Source of the DNA: Acanthamoeba castellanii str. Neff
Taxonomy: Eukaryota; Discosea; Longamoebia; Acanthamoebidae
Direction of reading: 5' to 3'
NCBI RefSeq assembly: GCF_000313135.1
Contig: NW_004457724.1
Span: 61,150-81,919, forward strand
Length of the DNA: 20,770 nucleotides
In this document: in pieces, positions 1 to 8,500 of the stretch
How the letters are laid out: each line of letters opens with the position of its first letter
How positions within the stretch are numbered: the first letter of the stretch is position 1
Program-made: the position numbers and the translations under genes
Notes under the pieces: model-generated
Told to the model about the DNA's origin: nothing
What the model saw: only the letters and a program-made list of their open reading frames with translations
The model's database searches: none

Positions 1-36
1 GCTGAGCAATTGTGGTGTTGGCGTTGCGACTTGCAG

Positions 37-416
37 GTCGCAGGAGGACGACAGCGTGGTGGTGATCAACCCGGCGACGGGTCAGCTGCTCAACCTGGAG
101 AACGATCGCGAGGAGGACGCCGTCAACCTCGACACCGACGTCTTTGCCGAGAACTCCAGCGTGCAGTTCAGATACGACCTGCTCGACTGCCGCATCGACA
201 TCTGCTCGCCCGAGGTGCTGTCCGTGTGCGCCGACAACTTTGACTACAACGACCTCCGGCAGGACTTCATCCGCGGCGTGGTCGTGGACGAGGTCTACAA
301 GTACAAGATCTTCACCCACATCATCTCCACTGAGTACGCCGCGCGCGTCAACATCCTCCGCACCTACGACTCCGTGAGCAAGGACATCATTCACAGGTGA
401 AGCGCCCGGACCATCT

Positions 417-451
<35 letters not shown>

Positions 452-2260
452 TGTGTGTGTGGTGTGTGTGTGTGGTGTGTGTGTGGTGTGTGGTGTGTGT
501 GTGGTCATGAGTGCCTGAATGTGTGTCGTGCGTGTTGTGGTAACCAGGTGGGCTTACCCGATGGTGCCGGATTGCAACTTTATGGGCACCACGTCGTACA
601 AGTATCTCCGCGGCAACATATACCAGGAGGAGGGCATCAAGCTCGCCCGCTCCGCCACGCTCGGTCGCGACACCGTCATCGGCCAGGTCTTCCCCCTCGA
701 CCCTCTTGGCACCCAACACCGTGGACTAATATTGTGGTGTGATGCAGGGTACCGAGGTTGGCAACAACACATTCATCTCGCACTCGGTGATCGGACGCAA
801 CTGCAAGATCGGAGCCAACGTGAAGATCGTGGGCTCCTACATCTGGAACGGCGCCACCGTGGCCGACGGCGCTACGATCTCCTACTCCATCGTCTGCAAT
901 GAGGCGCGCATCATGGCCGGCGCGGTCGTCGACAAGGCCAGCCTCGTCTCCTTCCGAGTGCGTCTCCTCTCCCGTGTGTGTCGTGCGTGTCGTGTGTCGC
1001 TAATGATGCGCTGTTGCCCTGCGCGACAGGCTGTGGTCGGCACGGGTGCGCGCGTGGGTCCGTGCGCCAAGATCGCGCTGGAGCCGGAGGAGGAGAACGA
1101 CGAGGTGGAGTTTGAGGAGGTGGCCCTCGGGCCCAACGGCGCCGGCGTCCGCTGGATCGAGACCGATCCCCTCAACCAGCTCCGTACGTTTTCGTGCCCC
1201 TAATTCCCCCAAACTGCCCCCTCGACTCGAGAGTCGCTCACCTGAGGCGGCGGCGGTGATGGCGGGGTTGAATGTGTAGTGGTGGAGGAGGAGGAGCGGG
1301 ACGACAGCGACACGAACTCTGAGTTTGATGACGCGACGGACAGCGAGGGGAGCGATATGGAGGAGCCCGGCCTCGACACGTTCGACGGCGAGGAGGAGAG
1401 GTGGGTGTCGGAGGTGGAGGCCACAGTCGAGAGGGCCGTGGAGGAGAACCACGCCATCGACAACCTCAGGCTCGAACTCAAGACCCTCAAGTTCACCTTC
1501 GAACACCGCACCTTCTCCGAGAGTACGCTTCCCTTCTTCTTCGTTCTTCTTCTGGGCAGCGAGGTGAGGTTAACAAACAAACTGCGAATTCTCTGCAGTG
1601 GCGTGCATTGCGCTTCGCACGCTGATCAACATCGCGGTGTCGAGCAACCCCAAGCCGGTGCCCGCCATGGCCCAGGTGCGTACCGACTCCGCCCCCCCCC
1701 CATGCAAAGCAGCACAGGCCCTCACTCTGAATCCTTCGTCCAGCTCGTCGGCAAGTGGGCGCCGCTGATGAACGGCTACGTCGTGTCCGTCGACGAGCAG
1801 GTCGCGCTGCTCAACACTCTCTTGGTAAACCCCCTCCCCACCGTGTGTCTCGTGTCCTGTGCGTGTGTGCGGTGGTGTGCGTGTCGTGCCATGTTGGATG
1901 AGATGATAATTTGTGTCCGGTGGCACACACACAGAAATACTGCGAGGAGTACCCAGCAGCGGAGCCGGGCTTCATGCACGTCATCAACGGTCTCTACAAC
2001 TTGGACATCATCGAAGAGGAGTCGGTGTGGGCGTGGCAGCGCAGCTTGCCCCAGACGGACGGCCCGCACAAGAAGATCCTCCAAGCGGTACGACACGACA
2101 CACAGCACCGCAGCGAACACGCACACGCACCACCGACGCACTCGCATTCTGATGTTGGTTTTCGTGTCACCAGTGCGAGCCCTTCTTCAAGTGGCTCAAG
2201 GAAGCGGAGGAAGAAGATGAAGACGACGATGATGAAGATGACGAGGAGGATAGCGACTAA
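37..2260 (+). CDS. Translation initiation factor eIF2B epsilon subunit, 3' part (5' end outside window)
   Basis: Catalytic subunit of eIF2B, the cytosolic guanine nucleotide exchange factor that recharges eIF2 with GTP. Nine exons are visible: 37-396, 548-686, 748-957, 1030-1183, 1280-1522, 1599-1675, 1744-1824, 1935-2087 and 2174-2260. The first acceptor could also be 43|44; both keep frame. Exon 1 carries the end of the nucleotidyltransferase-like domain (FDYNDLRQDFIRGVVV, then YAARVNILRTYDSV). Exons 2-4 carry the left-handed beta-helix with hexapeptide-like repeats (GNNTFISHSVIGRNCKIGAN, YIWNGATVADGATI). An acidic linker follows in exon 5. Exons 5-9 hold the C-terminal W2/HEAT domain that contacts eIF2, ending in the typical FFKWLKEAEEE acidic tail. 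The N-terminal roughly 170 residues lie upstream of the window. Identity is secure from order and motifs; exact splice sites are inferred. The donor after exon 2 (GTCTTC) is atypical. Confidence 0.93.
397..547 (+). repeat. Intron 1 of eIF2B epsilon with a (GT)n microsatellite
   Basis: The intron is dominated by GT repeats from about 419 to 505, interrupted by GGT variants. It runs from GTGAAG at 397 to the acceptor at 546-547. It translates into cysteine/valine-rich shadow frames that are not genes. Confidence 0.8.
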
Positions 2261-2407
2261 ACACCCCACCGAAGACAAAGAATTCACAGAAGAACAACAA
2301 AATAACTATTTTCTAAATTCTTTTTGAGTTTCTGCGAAGGGCCTTGATTGCCAGAGAAAAGAGAAGATCACATCGCTTGGAGAGTAGCGCAAAACAAGCA
2401 AAGTAAA

Positions 2408-3753
2408 ATGGCGGATGCGTCTGGATCTGAATCGGGGCAGTTGCTCAGGTACATCGTGCTCGCGAAGAACACGAAGGGACGAGGTGCTGTGGGTGTCATC
2501 CAGCAGGCTCTTCAGGCCCCCAACACCTTCGTTTTTGGCGAGCTGCTCGACGTAGCAAACATTAAGGCAGTACGTTTATTCAATTTGCCACATCATCAGT
2601 TCTTCATTCTACGTGTACTCAGCTCGCCACAGTTAATTTTTGCCATCAATTCTCGCGTGCCATCACCTCCCCCCTCCCAAATTGGCACTGCAGTGCCAAT
2701 CCGCTCAAGCCTTTTGCATATGCTGCGAGTGTGCGTTCTAATCAATGGGCACGTCGTTGTGCTGCAGTTGGCCGAGGGCGAGTTCAAGGTGTGGTATGAC
2801 ACCCTTGCGCTCTTCGCCTACGGCACCTTCTCCGACTACAAGGGTGCGTCCCCCTCCACCCCCCCCTCCCCAAAGCCGTGCACGGTGCACTCACACCCCT
2901 CGCGCCTCGCCTCGCCCACCGTTCCGCTACGTGCAGCCGCGCCCCAGAACTTTGGTGAGCTCTCGGCTCCTCTGCAGAAGAAGCTCAAGCAGCTCTCCAT
3001 CGTCGCCCTCGCCTCCAGCCAAAAGGTGGGTCGCCCCCCCCCCCCCGGAGCCCCACCACGCGACCATTAACCCTGCGGCCCCTGCAGAGCCTGCCGTACT
3101 CGCTGCTGCTGGCGCAGCTCGACATTGGCAACGTGCGAGAGCTGGAGGACTTGGTGATCGAGTGCATCTACGCGGGCATCATCAAGGGCAAGCTCGACCA
3201 GAAGGAGCAGCGCTTCCAGGTCGACTGGACGATGGGCAGGGACATCAGGCCCGGCCAGCTCCAGGAGATGATCAAGATCCTCGACCTCTGGTAACAGCGC
3301 ACGCTCGAGCTACACCGAAGTTTACTTTGCACGTGTGCGCGTATGAACTCACCACACGCGACACGACACGACGCACGCGCGTACAGGTGTCAGAAGTCGG
3401 AGATGCTGATGGGCGAGATTCAGGAGCGGATCCAGTACGCCAACCTGTCGCACGAGGAGCACACCAAGCAGACGAAGGAGTTTGAGCAGAGGGTGGAGGA
3501 GATCAAGTCCAACCTCAAGGTCGCCATGGAGGGCGACATGCCCGCCGGCGACTTTGCCGATGTCGACTTTGGCTTCGACTCGGCCAACAAGAAGGGGTAC
3601 TACTTACATCCATCGCCCATCGTCACCACTTTGCTGATTGTTGCCACCATCGACCATCATCACACTCATCGATCGCCACCCTCTTCTCCCAATAACAGAC
3701 GCGGCAAGGTCAAGGGACCCGGCGCTCCGCTGGACCGGCTCAGGAGGAGGTAA
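2408..3753 (+). CDS. COP9 signalosome complex subunit 7 (CSN7)
   Basis: Subunit of the COP9 signalosome, which removes Nedd8 from cullin-RING ubiquitin ligases. Exons 2408-2569, 2768-2843, 2937-3025, 3088-3290, 3387-3596 and 3699-3753 join to 264 codons, close to the usual 260-275 residues. The start is the ATG of MADASGSESG, the first in frame after an A-rich leader. Recognised blocks: FVFGELLDVANIKALAEGEF near the N-terminus, LFAYGTFSDYK, KLKQLSIVALASS, then the PCI winged-helix stretch SLPYSLLLAQLDIGNVRELE and EDLVIECIYAGIIKGKLDQK, VDWTMGRDI, and a C-terminal helical tail with a basic end (RGKVKGPGAP). These match animal CSN7 in order and spacing. It lies only 147 bases after the eIF2B epsilon stop in the same direction, so the promoter must be very compact. 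Intron 3 contains a C homopolymer run. Confidence 0.93.
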
Positions 3754-3838
3754 AACGCTCGAGCGGAGGAAAGAAAACAGCGCGGCCTATCATCATTGCC
3801 CCATCATGTACCTACCCACCACCATCGACGACCTCACC

Positions 3839-3844
3839 AATAAA
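3839..3844 (+). terminator. Polyadenylation signal AATAAA for CSN7
   Basis: AATAAA 86 bases after the CSN7 stop codon, in an A/T-rich context. This is the likely 3'-end signal. Confidence 0.6.
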
Positions 3845-3872
3845 AACTGATAACCCGCCAATGCCGTCCAAG

Positions 3873-3878
3873 TTTATT
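3873..3878 (-). terminator. Polyadenylation signal AATAAA for the CAP-like gene
   Basis: TTTATT on the plus strand reads AATAAA on the minus strand, about 107 bases after the stop of the minus-strand gene. It faces the CSN7 signal 28 bases away, so the two convergent transcripts probably meet or overlap. Confidence 0.5.
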
Positions 3879-3984
3879 TTTACCCAGGAAGAAGGAGACG
3901 GCCGAACTGATCAAGCAGTTGAAGATGAACGTGATGGTGATGGTGGTGGTTGTAGAGGAGAAGAAGAACGAGAGAGAGCAAAGT

Positions 3985-4909
3985 TTAGGCGGCGGCGCAC
4001 GGGGCGATGGCGCACTCGCACGGGGCCGAGGAGATGAGGGTGACGCGGATGATGGTGAGCCAGAAGGTCGTGGCGCTCGACGTTGAGTCCGTGTAGACGC
4101 CCACGCCCCACAGGTGCGGCCCGGCCGACGCCACCACGCCGTCGTTGGGGAACAGGTCGTCGATCGTCGTCGCGATGTTGTCCACCACGTCCTTCATCAG
4201 CACCGCGGCCGACGGGATCGTCGACTTGCCGTAGAACTCCTCGACCTTGTCGACGCAGTAGCCGTTGCCGCCGGTCTTGTCCTGCAGCGGGAAGCCGGCG
4301 TCGGTGAAGTCGAGCGAGTGGACCTCCTGGATGTAGTACTTGCGGTTGGCCCGGTAGAAGTCCCAGTCGCAGGCGCCGCCGAGGTTGCCGGCGCACGAGG
4401 CGGGCCAGTTGTCGAAGAAGACCTCGCCCTTGAGGGCCATGATCTTGGAGTGCTCGTAGGCGTAGTCGCGCAGGTCGGAGGGCTCCTGGAAGACGGCGCG
4501 CGCGTAGCCGCCGCGCAGCTTGAGGGCGATGTAGTTGATGATGAGGGACTCCATGCTGTGTTCCATGGCCTTGACCCGCGGGATGGTGAATCGACCGGGG
4601 CCGCTGAAGGGCGCGAAGGCCTGGCCTCCCACGCAGGGACAGCCCAGACCGTTCACGCTGGTCTAGATTGGTTGAATGCATCAACCCCACCCCCCAATGA
4701 TGATGATGAGTTTGGCTGATGATCAAATGTAACTGAAAACAAGAAGGGTGGGTGGCAAGTAGAGCATTATGATTTCCAAGGAGGTGATTTGCGTGGATGT
4801 CGGGGGGGGGGTTGATGGTGAGGCAACGATAGGGAGGCTGAGATTCACTTACCAGCGAGGCGAGGAGAGCAACCGAGATAGCGAGGAAGCAGACGGCCCA
4901 CCTTTCCAT
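3985..4909 (-). CDS. Secreted CAP/SCP-like protein (tentative)
   Basis: Two exons, 4909-4853 and 4662-3985 on the minus strand, give 244 residues. Exon 1 is a complete signal peptide (MERWAVCFLAISVALLASL), so the product should enter the secretory pathway. The donor is a canonical GTAAGT, rare in this window, and the acceptor is TCTAG. The mature part is cysteine-bearing (CPC near its start, a C-containing loop around NWPASCAGNLGGACDWDF, and a CECAIAPC tail). AYEHSKIMALKGEVFFDN resembles the HS..MA..G.FF signature of bacterial-type CAP domains, and HLWGVGVYTDSTSSATTFWL resembles the GVGVA...YW strand near the end of those domains. That family assignment is my inference from these two blocks; the protein could be an amoeba-specific family. 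The function of such proteins is usually extracellular binding; no reaction can be stated. Confidence 0.6.
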
Positions 4910-5263
4910 CTTTGGTGATCTCTTGGCGAGATTGATGTGCTCTTCGACAGTCCAACCCAACTCTGAACCTGCCCAGCAAAGGAACTCGAAGAGGCGCCCT
5001 TTTTCGCGGTTTATTCCTTTTTCCGGCCATTGGCGACTTTCGGAAACATCGAAATCGTTTCGCAAACATTGGATTTCGGTTAAGAGGGCGACACAACGAA
5101 AGGGAAATTTCTGAGGGCGAACTGATGGTGCCAGGATATTTCCGGCGGAGCTTCGGGGGGGGGGCAATGTTGTTTGGCCGTTTGCGATTCTCTTTTCGAT
5201 AGCGTGTAGAGCCTTTCGACTCTCCATTCTCTCTCGATTTCTTTTATTGCTCCTCACAAAGCC
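4910..5263. promoter_or_regulatory. Divergent intergenic promoter region
   Basis: The 354 bases between the start codons of the CAP-like gene (-) and the eIF4B-like gene (+) must hold both promoters. CCAAT-type boxes are visible in reverse orientation (ATTGG in GGCCATTGGCGAC near 5026 and in ACATTGGATTT near 5068). A pyrimidine-rich tract lies just before the eIF4B ATG. A G homopolymer run sits near 5155-5164. No TATA box is convincing. Confidence 0.45.
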
Positions 5264-6756
5264 ATGGCTGAACCTTCCAAGATCGACTGGGCCGACGACG
5301 ACAGCGACGCCCCTGGTACTATATCTATCAATCAACTCACGATCTTCCGGAATTTAGGAGTGATGATTTCAGTGGCGCCTAGATATTGCTACCACTCGAG
5401 TTGTTGATGCGAGCGTACTTCGGGGCTAATTTTGTTCTTGAATTCTAGTTGAGAACTGGGCCGATGAGGCTAGCGAGGATGAAAAGGAGGCCGCTCCGCA
5501 GCCTCCGCGATCCGTCTGGGGCAAGCCCGCCCAGACCATCATCCCCACCCGTACGTGCTAGCTTCAGTTCCCGCAGCGCAAATGATCTTCGCCCTCGCCC
5601 CGAACAATCTTATTAGAAATTCATCAATTAATCACGATGTACTCGTGCAGCCAAGGTGGTGGGCGGCGAGCAGGAGTTCCCCTCGCTCGGCGCTGAGCCC
5701 GCTCGTGGCAGCCGCCAGCCGGCCCGCGGTGGTCGTGGCGGCGCCTCGGCAGCCCCTCGCGGTGGCGATTCCTTCGGCAGCGGCGGCGGCCGTGGCGGCG
5801 GTGACCGTTACGGCGATCGCGAGGGCGGCCGCGGTGGCTACGGCGATCGCCCCCCGAGGCGTGATGATCGCGATGACTACGGCAGCTATGGTGGCGGCCG
5901 TGGCGGCGGCGATCGCTACGAGCGCGAGGGCGGCCGTGGCGGCTACGACGATCGCGAGGGTGGCCGTGGCGGCTATGGCGATCGCGAGGGTGGTCGCGGC
6001 GGTTATGGCGATCGCGAGGGCCGTGGTGGCTACGATCGCGGCGACCGCGAGGGTGGCCGTGGCGGCTATGACCGCCCGCCCCGCGAGCAGCGTGCCCCGC
6101 CCGTCATCCCCGAGGAGGGTCCCTGGACGGCCTTCGTCGGTAACCTCAACTTCAAGGTCGAGGCCCCCGAGCTCGAGGAATTCTTCATCAACGTACGCGA
6201 CTCCTCTGCTTTCATCTTTGCCCGTGTCCAAAATCGATGTTATACAAATTGATGTTCTACACGTCTCAATTTTGATCAATTAATTTTCTACTTTTGTTCA
6301 TCTGCTTGTGTGATTGTTGCAACAATAGGCTGGCTGCAACCTGCCCAGGGAGGGCGCCGTCCGCATGACCAGGGACAGGGAAACCGACCGCCCGCGCGGC
6401 ATCGCCTACGTCGATTTCGAAGATGCGGAATCGCTGCGCAAGGCTATCGAGCTCGACGGTGAGGAGTTCGCCGGCCGTGCTATCCGCCTCGACGTCGCTG
6501 AGAACAAACGTACGCACCTTCCCCGGCCGCGCACCGCACACGCCGCACGCGCACCGCACACGCACCGCACACGCCGCACACACGTGTCCGCCGAAGGTTT
6601 ATCTCTCAGTACTCGTGAGAGCATGGATTTCGCTTCGTACCCATTGGACAACATCAAAACATTACGACTCTAATACAAGTGCCATTCGCTCTTGCAGCGG
6701 TGCTTGCTTCGCTTGTCGCAAACACTTGACACAACACACATAACACATAACACATA

Positions 6757-6798
<42 letters not shown>

Positions 6799-8295
6799 CT
6801 CGACGGCAACTAATCACCACCTTTGCGATGCTGCAGGCACCGAGCGTCAGGGTGGTCGCAGGGATGGTGGAGGATTCGGTGCCGGCAGGTACGACGCCAC
6901 CGGCGACGATTCCAACTGGCGCGATCTGGCCAAGAAGGCCGCCGAGGAGCGCGCTGCCGCCGCCCCCGTCGAGAGGGAGCGCGACCGCGAGCCCCGGAGG
7001 GACGACCGACCCGACCGCAGGGACCGGAGGGACGACCGGTACCTCCACCCCCCCCCCCAAACTCGTGTGTGTCGTGTGTCGTGTTGTGCGTGTGTCGTGT
7101 CATGCCGAATCTCCACGAGCACATGATGGTATTTCAAGGTCGCAGAAGAAGAGGCCATTTTTCAAATAGCCTCTCGTAATGAAGATATCTATCCAATGCT
7201 GATTTGCTCAACTCTATGTTTTTCAAATTATTTTTTTAACAACATATTCCAAACATAATAATATGTGAAACTCACCACAAGCGATATGTTTTAACAATGC
7301 AGAGACTTCCACCGTGGCGACCGTGGCGACCGTGGTGGCCGTCCGGCGCCGAGGGAGAGGGAGCCGCTGCCGGCCCCGACGGAGGAGGAGGAGCGCGAGC
7401 GGGAGGAGCGCAAGAAGGCGCTCGAGGAGAAGCGCAAGCAGGCCGCCGCGGCCAACCCGTTCGGTGACGCCCGGCCCCGCGACGAGCTCGCCGCGCAGCG
7501 CAAGCTCCAGGAGCTCGAGGAGAAGCTGAAGAAGCAGAAGGAGGAGGAAGAGGAGAAGAAGAAGAAGGCCGCCGAGGAGGAGCTCAAGAAGAAGGTCGCC
7601 GAGGAGGAGCAGAAGAAGGCCGCCGCCCCCGCCCCCGCCGCCGCTGCGGCCAAGACCGACGACAAGTGGAGGAGGGATGCTTCCTCGACCGGCGCCAAGG
7701 GTGCCAAGGTACACCGCCGCACACGCCCGACCGCACACACCGCCGCACACGCCCACCGCACACGCTCGGATGCTGATCACCCCCCCCCCACCCTTCGTGA
7801 TGCCAGCCCGCCGGTGGTCGGGGTGGGTTCGACTGGAAGGACAAGGGCGCCTGGAACGCCGACAAGGGCGCCAAGAGGCCCGAGACCGGCGGTAGGGGCC
7901 GGGGAGGCGACAGGAGAGAAGGCGGCAGGGGCGAGGGCCCGCGACGAGGCGAGTCCTCGGGCAGCAGCAGCTGGGGCAGAGGCGAGAGCCCCAAGAGGGG
8001 TGAGGGCCGAGGCCCGACCGAGAGCAGGGGTCCCGTCAGGAAGGAGGCCCCCGCCCCGGCTCCCGCGCCCGCCAAGGCCGCCGCTCCCGCCAAGGCCAAG
8101 CAGCCCGCCAAGGTACGCACGCACGCACACAACTCAACTCGGCAAGACACACGCAAAAGGCGTGTAGTTTAGCTCCTATGGGTGGAAAGCGAAGGCTGAC
8201 TTTGTCGTTTTCGTTCTTTTTACGCGCAGGAGGAGAAGCCCAAGGACAACTCGCCAGCCAATGCCTTCGACCTTCTGGGTGAGGCCGAGGCTTAA
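5264..8295 (+). CDS. eIF4B-like translation initiation factor with RGG and RRM domains
   Basis: Expected to bind RNA and stimulate the eIF4A helicase during mRNA scanning. Exons 5264-5315, 5449-5550, 5651-6192, 6329-6509, 6837-7038, 7303-7708, 7807-8112 and 8230-8295 join to 618 codons in one frame. The N-terminus MAEPSKIDWADDD and VENWADEA is acidic with tryptophans, followed by EFPSLG as in plant eIF4B. Residues about 70-195 are RGG/YGDREGGRGG repeats. One RRM spans about 209-293, with RNP2 AFVGNLNF and RNP1 RGIAYVDFE; PWTAFVGNL and the LPRE...GIAYVDFEDAESL spacing resemble human eIF4B/eIF4H. A charged DRERD-type stretch, then a long Glu/Lys coiled coil with NPFGDARPRDELAAQRK, the conserved eIF4B core motif, follows. 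The C-terminus is RG-rich and ends NAFDLLGEAEA. All seven donors begin GTAC. Confidence 0.9.
5810..6080 (+). repeat. RGG/YGD coding tandem repeat in eIF4B-like gene
   Basis: Degenerate repeats encoding GDREGGRGGY units, roughly 30 bases each, repeated about six to seven times within exon 3. The antisense strand stays open through it, producing a spurious alanine/isoleucine-rich frame. Confidence 0.75.
6757..6796 (+). repeat. (CA)n microsatellite in intron 4 of eIF4B-like gene
   Basis: About 19 CA units in the intron 6510-6836, which also carries CGCACCGCACACGC-type filler upstream. The next intron (7039-7302) carries the complementary TG-rich filler. Confidence 0.85.
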
Positions 8296-8430
8296 GCTCC
8301 ATCGCCAACACAACACACAACCAGACCAGACCAGAAACACCACCTTGTTGGGGTCGACATGCCATGCGTGCACCCATTCGAATGCCTTGTTTGTTACAAC
8401 ACACACACCAACCCCATAATAAGTCATACC

Positions 8431-8436
8431 AATAAA
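8431..8436 (+). terminator. Polyadenylation signal AATAAA for the eIF4B-like gene
   Basis: AATAAAAATTTAAT lies 136 bases after the eIF4B-like stop. The same A/T patch contains TTTAAT (8439-8444), which is ATTAAA on the minus strand and could serve the convergent S28 gene. The rest of the 8296-8500 gap shows nothing else recognisable. Confidence 0.5.
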
Positions 8437-8500
8437 AATTTAATAACTATCTAAAGTTGCAACATTAACTAAACGACACACTCATATCATGATCACCAGA

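Noticed and set aside
4802..4811. G homopolymer runs (also near 5155, 9908) as possible frameshift errors
   Set aside because: All fall in introns or intergenic DNA and do not affect any reading frame.
3911..5335. 474-codon minus-strand frame spanning the CAP-like gene and its intron
   Set aside because: It reads the second exon in the wrong frame (arginine-rich) and crosses the promoter; only its MERWAVCF segment is the real exon 1.
5632..6279. Long alanine/isoleucine-rich minus-strand frame
   Set aside because: Antisense shadow of the GC-rich RGG exon of the eIF4B-like gene.
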